NCBI GenBank assembly: GCA_017632775.1
Contig: JAGBQR010000034.1
Span: 1-56,596 of the forward strand
Origin: Oscillospiraceae bacterium
GTDB lineage: Bacteria > Bacillota > Clostridia > Oscillospirales > Oscillospiraceae
DNA length: 56,596 bases
Reading direction: 5' to 3'
A program made the translations under genes and the position numbers. This document shows positions 47,430 through 55,240 of this stretch, piece by piece. Numbering within the stretch: the first letter of the stretch is position 1; every line of letters starts with the position of its first letter. The notes beneath the pieces are model-generated. The model ran no database searches. It was not told the DNA's origin and saw only the letters and a program-made list of their open reading frames with translations.

Positions 47430-48884
47430 ATGCCGATCTTTGAGGATAAACGGGAAGAACTCTCCGGCGGAGAGGTTCCGGAAGGCTTTACCGGGGAGAC
47501 AGACCGGGAAAACGGAGAATACCATTACAGGAACGGATATACGCAGAAGATCTATTCCGATGCGCATTATGTGCCCGTCAGCGAGAGCGTAGATCCTCCG
47601 CGTTACTATACGCCTGCCCAGAAAAAAGAAAAGGAGCAGACGAAGAGCGGCGGAAGTAAAGCGGTCTTGATCGTGACGCTGTGCGCTTTTTTCACCTTGC
47701 TCGGCTGCGGAGCAGGGATCGGGCTTTCCTCCCGGATGACGGCCTCCCGTATCGAAGATCTCCGCGCTGAAATTGCGGATCTCTCTTCCAGACTGGATGA
47801 AGAAGAACCGCAGACCGCACCGGTCACTTCCGGAGTCCCGGAAAGCAGGAAAACGGAAGAGACTGTTCTCGCAGTGGAGAGCGGGATATCTCCTTCAGAT
47901 ATTTACCGGAAGGCCTGTGAGGAAGTGGTGGGCGTTACCACAGAGGTGACCTATACGAACTTTTTCGGGCAGACCAGTTCCTCGGCTGTTTCCGGCACGG
48001 GCTTCCTGATATCGTCGGACGGATATATCCTTACGAATTACCATGTGATCGAATACGCGCATAAATATAATTATGCCGTCAAAGTCATGATGCATGACGG
48101 AACAGCCTATGATGCGGCGATCGTGGGAGTGGAGCAGGACAATGACCTGGCGGTCCTGAAGATCGAAGCGGCAGGTCTGGCCTGTGCTACGCTGGGGGAC
48201 AGTGATGCGCTCTCGGTCGGAGACGCGGCGTATGCCGTAGGGAACCCGCTGGGAGAACTCGAATTCACGATGACGAGCGGGACCATCAGCGCTCTTGACC
48301 GGCTGATCACGACGGATTCCGCCTCTCCGGCCATCAATATGTTCCAGATCGATGCGGCGGTGAATTCCGGTAATTCCGGAGGGCCGGTCTATAACACGGC
48401 CGGTGATGTCATCGGTGTGGTGACGGCAAAATACAAGGAGAGCGGAGTGGAAGGGATCGGGTTCGCCATCCCCATCAATGACGCGGGACTGATCGCACAG
48501 GATCTGATCCGGAACGGATATGTGACCGGTAAAGCATTCCTGGGTATCTATTATGATGAGAGCAACACTTCGATTTACAACCGTTATTACCGCAACCTGT
48601 GGGGATCGCCGAAGGGCGTGATGGTCCTCGGTATCGACCGCAACAGTGCGGCTGCCAAAGCCGGCTTTGAAGAGTTCGATACCATCACCGCGATCGACGG
48701 ACATCCGGTCGAGAACTGCTCGGATCTTCTGAACCTTCTGAAAAGGTATTCCGCAGGGGACACGGCGGAAATCACCATTTACCGGGCGACTGCCGCCTCT
48801 TCATCCGGAGGTTCGATGGTCCTGACCGTTACCTTTGACGAGGCCGTTCCCCATGCCGTGAACAACGGCATGAGCCTGGCATAA
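47430..48884 (+). CDS. HtrA/DegP-like S1C serine protease, membrane-anchored (second copy)
   Basis: 484 residues. A ~75-residue acidic cytoplasmic head (YHYRNGYTQKIYSDAHYVPV) precedes one membrane segment (~77-99) and a short coiled coil (RIEDLRAEIADLSSRLDEE). The protease triad is H205 (TNYHVIEY), D239 (DNDLAVLKI) and S316 (GNSGGPVY). A PDZ domain follows, with an inserted YDESNTSIYNRYYRN region and IDGHPVENCSDLL. It would act in protein quality control outside the membrane. It shares the layout of the protease at 41316 but has a different cytoplasmic head, so the two may answer to different signals. Confidence 0.93.
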   Translation: MPIFEDKREELSGGEVPEGFTGETDRENGEYHYRNGYTQKIYSDAHYVPVSESVDPPRYYTPAQKKEKEQTKSGGSKAVLIVTLCAFFTLLGCGAGIGLSSRMTASRIEDLRAEIADLSSRLDEEEPQTAPVTSGVPESRKTEETVLAVESGISPSDIYRKACEEVVGVTTEVTYTNFFGQTSSSAVSGTGFLISSDGYILTNYHVIEYAHKYNYAVKVMMHDGTAYDAAIVGVEQDNDLAVLKIEAAGLACATLGDSDALSVGDAAYAVGNPLGELEFTMTSGTISALDRLITTDSASPAINMFQIDAAVNSGNSGGPVYNTAGDVIGVVTAKYKESGVEGIGFAIPINDAGLIAQDLIRNGYVTGKAFLGIYYDESNTSIYNRYYRNLWGSPKGVMVLGIDRNSAAAKAGFEEFDTITAIDGHPVENCSDLLNLLKRYSAGDTAEITIYRATAASSSGGSMVLTVTFDEAVPHAVNNGMSLA

Positions 48885-48897
48885 ACCGAATAAACAC

Positions 48898-48928
48898 AAA
48901 CGTGCATGCCCGCGGGCATGCACGTTTT
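48898..48928. terminator. Perfect palindromic terminator
   Basis: ACGTGCATGCCCG and its exact complement with no loop, then T4. It lies between the convergent HtrA and MATE genes. Confidence 0.85.
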
Positions 48929-48942
48929 CTCTGTTCCGGATC

Positions 48943-50379
48943 TTATCTGCTTCCGCGGGAGGCGGGCGATTTGAACGGGGGATCCGCACCGTCGGGAAGC
49001 TGCCCGATCTTGCGGAACATATAGATGGCCAGCGGCAGTGCAAGGAACAGGAAGCTCAGCAGATCGGAAGCGGCCTGGCTTACCGCAAGACCGTATTCCG
49101 CGGGAAAGCCCATCAGGGGGAACAGCTTCGGAAGTGTCAGCAGCAGAGGGATAAGAAACAGCAGCTGCCGGGACATGCTCAGCACCAGATTGCCCATGGG
49201 GCGTCCCAGCGACTGATACAGATTGGAGGTGATCATGACGGCAATGTGAGGAAGCAGCATCAGGCAGTTCGCCCGAATCTTCAGGGACCCGATCGCGTAC
49301 ATGGTCTCGTTTGCCTCGGAATTGAACCAGCTGATGATCCCCCGGGAGAAGATGAACATAAATGCGCCAAGGAGACACGCCACAACAGCGGCGATCCCGA
49401 AAGTGGTGTAATAGGCCTCCCGTACCCGCCTGTATTTTTTCGCGCCGTAACAGAAGCCGGCTACGGGCCCGAATCCCTGGGAGAAGCCCATGATGGCTGA
49501 AGCCACCAGACGATACATCTTGTTGGCCACGGAGATGCCGGCCAGCACCGCGCTGCCGAAGGCCTTGGCGATGTTGTTGGTCACGATGCCGCCCAGGCTC
49601 AGGAGACTCATCCGCAGAAAAGCGGGGATGCCCATGCGCGCCACTTCGGCGGCGTCTGCCTTTTCAGGCTTGAAGTTCTTCAGCCCGATCTCGAGCATAG
49701 TGGTCCGACGGATAAAGGGAAGGGCCAGGACAGCGGCGCTAACTACCTTTGAAAGCGCCGTGGCACCGGCAGCGCCGGCGACACCCCAGCCGAACACGTT
49801 GATGAAGAGGGGATCAAGGCCGATGTTCAGAACACATCCCGAAACCATGCCGATCATGGCGAAATGCGTGCTGCCTTCGCTGCGGAGCAGCTGGTTCTGG
49901 ATCATCTCCGCCGTGGTGAAGGGGGCGGCAAGCAGGATCCAGAAGGCATACTGCATGGAGTATTGCTTGGCCTCCCTCGTCACGCCCAGGAGATCCACGA
50001 TCGAAGAGCGGAACAGCAGGCAGAAAAGTCCAAAGAGAAGGGAAAAAGCAACGCCGATGAACAGTGTGCTGGAGCCGACCCGGCTTGCCCGCCTGTCTTC
50101 CTTTGCTCCGAGAAGCCGTGAAATATAACTGGCCGCGCCCATGGCAAATCCCATGGAGACTGCCCGCAGTATCTGCATCAGCGAGTCGTTGACGGCAACG
50201 GCGGCTGTGGCATGCACCCCCAGCTGACTCACGAACAGGGTATCCACCAGATTATAGATCGAATCGATCAGCGATGATATGACCATGGGTACCGCTACTT
50301 TGGGGATCACGCGGAGCATAGGCTCCTGCAGCATCATATTCCGCCGGCGTTCCCGCGCCAGCGCCTGTTTTTCATCCAT
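48943..50379 (-). CDS. MATE-family efflux transporter
   Basis: 478 residues from ATG 50379, with AGGTG eight bases upstream; a GTG three codons earlier is the alternative. Twelve membrane helices in two halves. Characteristic stretches are VAVPMVISSLIDSIYNLVDTLFVSQLG at the N-terminus (split over helix 1-2), MGFAMGAASYISRLLGAK, and the second-half MGFSQGFGPVAGFCYGAKKY. It exports cationic or aromatic compounds in exchange for Na+ or H+. The substrate is unknown. It is monocistronic and convergent with htrA. Confidence 0.93.
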   Translation of the reverse strand: MDEKQALARERRRNMMLQEPMLRVIPKVAVPMVISSLIDSIYNLVDTLFVSQLGVHATAAVAVNDSLMQILRAVSMGFAMGAASYISRLLGAKEDRRASRVGSSTLFIGVAFSLLFGLFCLLFRSSIVDLLGVTREAKQYSMQYAFWILLAAPFTTAEMIQNQLLRSEGSTHFAMIGMVSGCVLNIGLDPLFINVFGWGVAGAAGATALSKVVSAAVLALPFIRRTTMLEIGLKNFKPEKADAAEVARMGIPAFLRMSLLSLGGIVTNNIAKAFGSAVLAGISVANKMYRLVASAIMGFSQGFGPVAGFCYGAKKYRRVREAYYTTFGIAAVVACLLGAFMFIFSRGIISWFNSEANETMYAIGSLKIRANCLMLLPHIAVMITSNLYQSLGRPMGNLVLSMSRQLLFLIPLLLTLPKLFPLMGFPAEYGLAVSQAASDLLSFLFLALPLAIYMFRKIGQLPDGADPPFKSPASRGSR

Positions 50380-50640
50380 CTGATTCACCTATCTGGATAT
50401 ATCGAAGCTGTATTACCCGGTTACTTCGAGAAATTTTAATACATTGTATCATAAATCGTTTATCATATCAATGAAGGACTCTGTCTGTTGGCAGGCGCGG
50501 TTTCCATGTGCTATGATTTGCAGGAGAAAAGGATTCCGCCTATATATGTGAGAGAACTCCCGTATATTCCTTGCCATGAAAAACCTATTATTATAGTATA
50601 TATAGTACAAATAAAAGAACAGGAAGGAGCTTCTTTTCAC
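50380..50640. other. A/T-rich intergenic region
   Basis: About 260 bases between the divergent MATE gene and the DUF1858 promoter. It contains an alternating A/T stretch near 50585-50610 (TATTATTATAGTATATATAG). A reading frame that crosses it from 50488 overlaps the DUF1858 gene in a wrong frame and is not credible. No gene seen. Confidence 0.5.
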
Positions 50641-50670
50641 TTGAAACGGGCCGTCGGTGAAGAGTATAAT
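50641..50670 (+). promoter_or_regulatory. Promoter of the DUF1858 gene
   Basis: TTGAAA (50641-50646) and TATAAT (50665-50670), 18 bases apart. Confidence 0.75.
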
Positions 50671-50706
50671 GGTGCCGGAAAACCACCGGACGAAAGGAAA
50701 ATGAAA

Positions 50707-50915
50707 ATGGAAATCACAAAGAAACCACCATGGGCGAAATGCTCGAATACGACAGAGGCATCGCCTATGTCCTCATGCAGTCGGGGATGCACTGCGTCGG
50801 CTGCCCCTCTTCGATCCACGAGACGCTGGAAGAAGCCTGCATCGTGCACGGACTGGATGCCGAAGAGGTCCTGAAGTCCATCAGGGAGTTCCTCTCCGAG
50901 AACAAGGCCGACTGA
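50707..50915 (+). CDS. DUF1858 redox-disulfide domain protein, with an apparent -1 frameshift near the start
   Basis: The family usually begins MEITK..TMGEMLEYD. Here ATG 50707 (AGGA upstream) gives MEITKK, then the frame is lost at the AAA run 50722-50724. One more A would join it to MGEMLEYDRGIAYVLMQSG, which continues open to 50915 with HCVGCPSSIHETLEEAC and HGLDAEEVLKSIREFL. The alternative is an initiation at ATG 50730 without any ribosome site, giving 61 residues. The CxxC is the hallmark of this small domain, often found with hybrid-cluster proteins. It is probably a thiol-redox or metal-cluster accessory protein. Confidence 0.8.
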
Positions 50916-50949
50916 GCGGTTGGAACAGGGATCGCGCCTGTTTTTAATG

Positions 50950-51005
50950 AAACAAATAGCAACAGGGTTGGCAAAAGCATGGCCAGGCCTGTTGCTGTTT
51001 GTTTT
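50950..51005 (+). terminator. Terminator after DUF1858
   Basis: AAACAAATAGCAACAGG pairs with CCTGTTGCTGTTTGTTT (one A/G mismatch), followed by TTTTG. A smaller AACAGG/CCTGTT hairpin with a T-run precedes it at about 50923-50946. Confidence 0.75.
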
Positions 51006-51596
51006 GTGAATAGTTTACATAAAAAAATTATGGTTAATAATTGCTGTTTATTCACGAAGATTCCTTTCGGATGCAAGCAGAGTGTACAGGTTACGGCACT
51101 GCTTGCGGGGCGAAGAGCAAGCGCAGCTTCTTCGACGAGCTGAGGAACAAGGGCATCTATGCGGAGTCAGGCAGAGTAAACGGTATGACCCTGAAGAACA
51201 TCATCAAAGGATATGAACTGAGCGGATCCTTCTGATCCCTGCACTGCAAGGCTTTACGGGATTTTAGGCGGAACAGGCATTTTTTATGTGAGGTTTTTAC
51301 AAAAAAGAAAAACAAAAAAAGGTCACATGAGTTATGCCTATTTTGCCTAATTGGTTTGACAGAAGAAACGGATCAGATATTGGAAAGATTCTTCCGGTCT
51401 GGGCAATAAGTTTACATAATGCTATTTGAAGCTTATCTTCAAAAGTCAAGAGAAGGTTTGCCTGAATAATCTCAAAGCCTTATGATGGCACGAGTGCGAA
51501 CTGCGCATTTTACATAAACGCCTGTTTATAAGTATCTGAAAAACGAAAAAAGGAGATTAGTTCGGCTAATAATTCTAAGGAAGCATCATACCTGAG
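51006..51596. other. Region without a convincing gene; possible gene fragment at 51090-51235
   Basis: Mostly A/T-rich. From about 51090 to the TGA at 51233-51235 one frame looks protein-like (SFFDELRNKGIYAESGRVNG, then MTLKNIIKGYELSGSF). It has only a weak TTG start at 51041 and no ribosome site, so it may be the tail of a lost gene. The rest (51240-51596) holds A-rich runs and several TTTACATAA words (51012, 51411, 51511) but nothing I can name. Confidence 0.35.
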
Positions 51597-51625
51597 TTGA
51601 CAAGTGACCGTACGGTCACTATAAT
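51597..51625 (+). promoter_or_regulatory. Consensus promoter of the TetR gene
   Basis: Perfect TTGACA (51597-51602) and perfect TATAAT (51620-51625), exactly 17 bases apart. The spacer is filled by the operator palindrome. Confidence 0.9.
51603..51620. promoter_or_regulatory. TetR-type operator, perfect 18-base palindrome
   Basis: AGTGACCGTACGGTCACT is its own reverse complement and occupies the promoter spacer. A second, imperfect copy sharing ACGGTCACT lies at 51627-51644. Together they suggest autorepression by the TetR protein that follows. Confidence 0.85.
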
Positions 51626-51669
51626 GGGAGAACGAACGGTCACTATATGCTTTTGAAGGAGGTCCATTC

Positions 51670-52269
51670 ATGGCAAAAGATACGAAAGAAAGGATCCTGG
51701 CAGCGGCTTTGGATATGTTCTCACAAAACGGATATGCGGGAACAAACATCCGTGAACTGACCGCTTCTCTTGGGTTGGTCAAATCATCGATGTATAAGCA
51801 CTATAGCAGCAAGGAAGAGATATGGAATTCACTTCTGGACAGCATGATTGTTTACTATGATGAGCGCTTCGGATCCCCGGAGCATCTTCCTCCCGCCCCG
51901 GATTCATTGGAGGGTCTTGTGACGATGACAATGCAGATGGTGGATTTTACGGTTCACGATGAGAATGTCATCAAGACAAGAAAACTTCTTACGATCGAGC
52001 AGTTCCGGGATGAACGCGCCAGAGATCTGGCAACGAAGCACTTTCTTACTGGTCTTACGGAAATGTTCACGCAGGTTTTTACAGACATGATGGAAAAGGG
52101 ACTTCTCCGCCAGGACGATCCGGCCATGCTCGCTTTTGCCTACACAGCTCCCATCTCTGCTCTCATCCATCTCTGCGACCGAGAGCCTGAGAAAACGGAC
52201 GAAGCGATAATGCAGGTTGAGGCATTCAGCAGGCACTTTATCCGGATATATGGGCAGAAAAACCAGTGA
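51670..52269 (+). CDS. TetR/AcrR-family transcriptional regulator
   Basis: 199 residues, GGAGGT upstream. The N-terminal helix-turn-helix is KERILAAALDMFSQNGYAG with IRELTASLGLVKSSMYKHYSSKEE, matching the family closely (YxHYxSKEE at the end of the recognition helix region). The C-terminal ligand domain is unspecific (residues ~75-195). It probably represses itself through the palindromes in its promoter. The regulated target and ligand are not evident; the next genes in the same direction are a lipoprotein and a GNAT protein after a ~390-base gap. Confidence 0.93.
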   Translation: MAKDTKERILAAALDMFSQNGYAGTNIRELTASLGLVKSSMYKHYSSKEEIWNSLLDSMIVYYDERFGSPEHLPPAPDSLEGLVTMTMQMVDFTVHDENVIKTRKLLTIEQFRDERARDLATKHFLTGLTEMFTQVFTDMMEKGLLRQDDPAMLAFAYTAPISALIHLCDREPEKTDEAIMQVEAFSRHFIRIYGQKNQ

Positions 52270-52664
52270 AAAGAGCGCCGCAATGAATATCAAAAACACG
52301 ATACTATTCTTTATTGGAAGATGACTGTATAAAACAGTTTGACGCAGATAAAAGGGAATAGATCCATTCTGTAAAAAACAAGGGATCGGAATCCTGTGAA
52401 AGATCAGGCGGCATCTGGAAATAAGATCGAGGCGGAGTACTGCGATTATCAGCGATTGAATGACGCGGGCATACACACCCCGCCATGCTTGCAGACATCG
52501 AGGCAGAGCGAATCGTAAAGGAGTACGTCGAGGTGAAACCGTCATTGACCTGGTGTGCAGCAGCGATATGGACGACTGGAGATTCGACAACTGGGGCGTC
52601 AGATGCTGGTCCCGGACGGCGGAGTTTGAAGAACACTTAAGAAAGCATGAGAAGATAGAGCACG
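52270..52664. other. Region without a convincing gene; possible degraded frame
   Basis: About 390 bases between the TetR and lipoprotein genes. A frame from 52460 to 52675 ends with a protein-like segment (DDWRFDNWGVRCWSRTAEF, EEHLRKHEK) but begins with unconvincing Arg-rich residues and has no ribosome site. It may be the end of a decayed gene. No promoter or repeat stands out. Confidence 0.35.
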
Positions 52665-53489
52665 ATGAAGCATAAAACATCAATTATTCTGACGATGGTC
52701 GTCGTCCTTTCCTTGCTGACTGGCTGCGGCACAGATGGAAAGCAATCATCATCGGTTGCGGAAAGCGAGGAAGGAACCGTATTGACCGTCCGCATTATAA
52801 ACCAAAGCGCCGTAAACCTGTATGGTATCGCGGTGAGCTGTTCCGCAAACGGCGAGACGCTCGGCAGTAAAGCCTGTGAGCGGATCGACAGAAACACCGG
52901 GCAAGCTGTGTATGAATTCAGTTTTGTCCCGGATGAGCTTCCGGCTGCTCCCATGGATACCTTCCGGCTCGATCTGTTCGCCGCGGAAAAAGCCGGAGAG
53001 GATTTTTCAGACTGTGGGAGCGCTGTGATCAAAAACCCGCAATCGGGAGGCGTTTATACGCTGGCGCTGAATGGAGGGGAAGCAGCTGCACTGACGCTTT
53101 CTGCGGCAGAGCGGGACGTCGAAATCTTCGCCCCTGTGCATGCGCAAAAAGAATTGTCCGCGGACTCTGCTGTCGGGCCCTGGCATCTTGCAGATGATAC
53201 CGACCTGGAGACACTAAGTGAGGCCTTTCCCGGCGCGGCAGAGTTCGGCAGCGGTATGGAGATCCGCTCCGACGGTCGGATCTCCTGGTACATCGGTGCA
53301 GACGGGGCCATGGGGACCTACATCATTGAAGGCGGCACCCTGACCGCCGATGTAACCGGTGAACTGGACGGGGAGGCATATCGTATCACACTGCATCAGC
53401 CGGAGCCGGAAAAACTGGTCATGACTTTCAAGGGAATCGATTTTGTCTGGACGTATGGCAAGGGCGATTCGCTCCGGGGAGAGGATTGA
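52665..53489 (+). CDS. Lipoprotein with lipocalin-like C-terminal domain
   Basis: 274 residues. A lipoprotein signal is clear: a Lys-started hydrophobic stretch and the lipobox LLTGC, with the lipidated Cys at position 21. Residues ~40-145 form a beta-rich domain (VLTVRIINQSAVNLYGIAV). Residues ~165-270 (GPWHLADDTDLETLSEAF ... TFKGIDFVWTYGK) resemble the small lipocalin-like domain common in Firmicutes surface lipoproteins. It would be anchored on the outer membrane face. The ligand is unknown. The GNAT gene begins four bases after its stop. Confidence 0.82.
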   Translation: MKHKTSIILTMVVVLSLLTGCGTDGKQSSSVAESEEGTVLTVRIINQSAVNLYGIAVSCSANGETLGSKACERIDRNTGQAVYEFSFVPDELPAAPMDTFRLDLFAAEKAGEDFSDCGSAVIKNPQSGGVYTLALNGGEAAALTLSAAERDVEIFAPVHAQKELSADSAVGPWHLADDTDLETLSEAFPGAAEFGSGMEIRSDGRISWYIGADGAMGTYIIEGGTLTADVTGELDGEAYRITLHQPEPEKLVMTFKGIDFVWTYGKGDSLRGED

Positions 53490-53493
53490 AAAG

Positions 53494-53949
53494 ATGATCG
53501 AGACAAAACGGCTGAGAATCTATCCCGCTGTGCGAGAGCAGATGAAGGCATCCATTGCCGCAGAAGCGGACACTGGACTCAGAAAGGCGTATACCGAGAT
53601 GCTGGAGGGCTGTCTGCGGCATCCCGACCAGTGGCAATGGTACGCCATGTGGATGATCGAGCTGCGGGACGGATCACATATCGGGGACTTGTGTTTCAAA
53701 GGCCTTGGCGCAAACGGCGTAGTTGAGATCGGTTACGGTATTCTCGAAGAATACCAGGGTCAGGGCTACGCAGCCGAGGCAGTCGGTGCAGCTGTTAACT
53801 GGGCTTTACAGCAACCCGATGTGACCCGCGTAGAGGCGGAAACAGAGTCGGAAAACCGCGCCTCCCAACGGGTTCTTGAAAAGTGCGGGTTTCTGGCCTC
53901 CGGCACTTCTGGGGAAGAAGGGCCTCGGTTTTTCAGAGTGTTGCAGTGA
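53494..53949 (+). CDS. GNAT-family N-acetyltransferase (RimJ/RimL-like)
   Basis: 151 residues from ATG 53494, with GGAGAGG upstream; the longer frame to 53443 overlaps the lipoprotein gene. It begins MIETKRLRIYP, typical of the family. The acetyl-CoA-binding motif A is YGILEEYQGQGYAAEAVGA, and the C-terminal motif ENRASQRVLEKCGF is also present. It transfers acetyl from acetyl-CoA to an amine; the substrate is unknown. It is in the same direction as the lipoprotein and the membrane/GyrI-like gene, each within 20 bases. Confidence 0.9.
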   Translation: MIETKRLRIYPAVREQMKASIAAEADTGLRKAYTEMLEGCLRHPDQWQWYAMWMIELRDGSHIGDLCFKGLGANGVVEIGYGILEEYQGQGYAAEAVGAAVNWALQQPDVTRVEAETESENRASQRVLEKCGFLASGTSGEEGPRFFRVLQ

Positions 53950-53966
53950 AGGAACGGTAAGATATT

Positions 53967-54761
53967 ATGGAGAACATCTTTGATTTTATGAGCGCAGCAC
54001 TGCCATGGATTGCCATGGGGCTTTTGCTGGCCATCGTCTTTGCAAAGGCGTCACATGGGAAGCAGGAAAAAGAGAAAATCGAAGACCACAGTTCCGAGGG
54101 TATGGCGCTGGGCATGTGCTTCGGCGTCGCCCTGTCAGCAGCACTGCACGTCAACGTCGGCCTTGGCCTGATGGGGGGCATGGTGCTTGGTCTGCTTGTT
54201 GGCTCAGAAATTAAGAAAAAGAGCGATAACGATAAGGGAGGAAAGAGAATGAACGTCATTTACGAAAAGAAACACGCCATGACCTTTATCGGGTTTCACA
54301 CGGAGATCCGCCCCGATGAGGGCTATCAGAAATGCCCTGAATTCTGGGATGAGGAATATAATGTGAAGTATGCACGGCTCTGGCAGACCATGAAGCCGGA
54401 AACGCCGATCGAGGAAGCAATCCTGGCCAACGGGATCGGGATGTATGCCATCTGCTCGGAATCCGAAAACGGCTTTGCCTACTGGATCGCGGGGCTTTAT
54501 CAGGGCGGCGAGGTGCCGGAGGGGCTGGATCTGTACTCCTTCCCTGCAAGCGAGTGGGCGGTCTTTTCAACGAAAGGCCCGATGCCGGGTTCCCTGCAAA
54601 CGCTGAACACCTGGGTCTGGCAGGAGTGGTTCCCGACAGAAGGGAAAAAGCGTCAGGCGAATGACATGGCGACGCTGGAAGTGTACTCTGCCGGCGATCC
54701 GCAGTCGCCGGATTACGAGAGCGGCATCTGGGTTCCAATAAAAGGAAGTCTATTGCCATAG
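53967..54761 (+). CDS. Membrane protein fused to a GyrI-like effector-binding domain
   Basis: 264 residues. Residues 1-94 form a small membrane protein with two hydrophobic segments (ALPWIAMGLLLAIVFA; NVGLGLMGGMVLGLLVG) and a charged linker. Residues 95-264 form a GyrI/AraC effector-binding-like domain (AMTFIGFHTEIRPDEGYQK; YWIAGLYQGGEVPEGLD; SEWAVFSTKGPMPGSLQTLN). At the junction there is an internal GGAGG and ATG 54249 in the same frame, so the two parts may also be made separately. Either the stop of an upstream gene was lost or this is a true fusion with an internal start. The ligand is unknown. Confidence 0.8.
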   Translation: MENIFDFMSAALPWIAMGLLLAIVFAKASHGKQEKEKIEDHSSEGMALGMCFGVALSAALHVNVGLGLMGGMVLGLLVGSEIKKKSDNDKGGKRMNVIYEKKHAMTFIGFHTEIRPDEGYQKCPEFWDEEYNVKYARLWQTMKPETPIEEAILANGIGMYAICSESENGFAYWIAGLYQGGEVPEGLDLYSFPASEWAVFSTKGPMPGSLQTLNTWVWQEWFPTEGKKRQANDMATLEVYSAGDPQSPDYESGIWVPIKGSLLP

Positions 54762-54769
54762 GGGAAGAG

Positions 54770-55234
54770 ATGAAATATACAGGTACACTGATTGCTGTTA
54801 CGGACATGGAGAAAAGCAGGCAATTCTATCATGATGTGCTGGGGATGAAAGCTGTCGCCGACTTTGGCGCGAATGTTACCCTGGACGGCGGACTTGTGAT
54901 GCAAACCATGGATACATGGAAGTCATTTATTCGAACGGATAAAGCTGTTCTTCCGAACTACGCCGGAGAGCTCTATTTTGAAGAAGAGGATTTAGATGCC
55001 TTCCTGGAGAATCTGAAACAGTTTGATATCTGCTATGTTCATCCGCCGTTTGAGCACCGCTGGGGCCAGCGCGTTGTCCGGTTCTATGACCCGGACATGC
55101 ATATCATCGAGGTCGGGGAAAAGCTTGACGCGGTCATCCGCCGCTTCATGGAGCAGGGCTTGTCGGCAGAGGAAACAGCAGTCCGAATGGATATCCCAGT
55201 CGATTATGTGACAGCCTGCCTGAACAAGGAGTAA
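54770..55234 (+). CDS. VOC-family (glyoxalase-like) protein
   Basis: 154 residues. The VOC fold is indicated by MKYTGTLIAVTDMEKSRQFYHDVLGMKAV at the start, split over the first beta-alpha unit, and RVVRFYDPDMHIIEVGE at the end of the second unit. The last 35 residues (FMEQGLSAEETAVRMDIP) add a helical tail resembling a helix-turn-helix. Family members include glyoxalases, dioxygenases and antibiotic-binding proteins, so the reaction cannot be assigned. It starts nine bases after the GyrI-like gene. Confidence 0.88.
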   Translation: MKYTGTLIAVTDMEKSRQFYHDVLGMKAVADFGANVTLDGGLVMQTMDTWKSFIRTDKAVLPNYAGELYFEEEDLDAFLENLKQFDICYVHPPFEHRWGQRVVRFYDPDMHIIEVGEKLDAVIRRFMEQGLSAEETAVRMDIPVDYVTACLNKE

Positions 55235-55240
55235 GGGAGG

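Noticed and set aside
50488-50874. 128-codon frame across the DUF1858 start
   Set aside because: It contains the promoter and reads the DUF1858 gene in a wrong frame.
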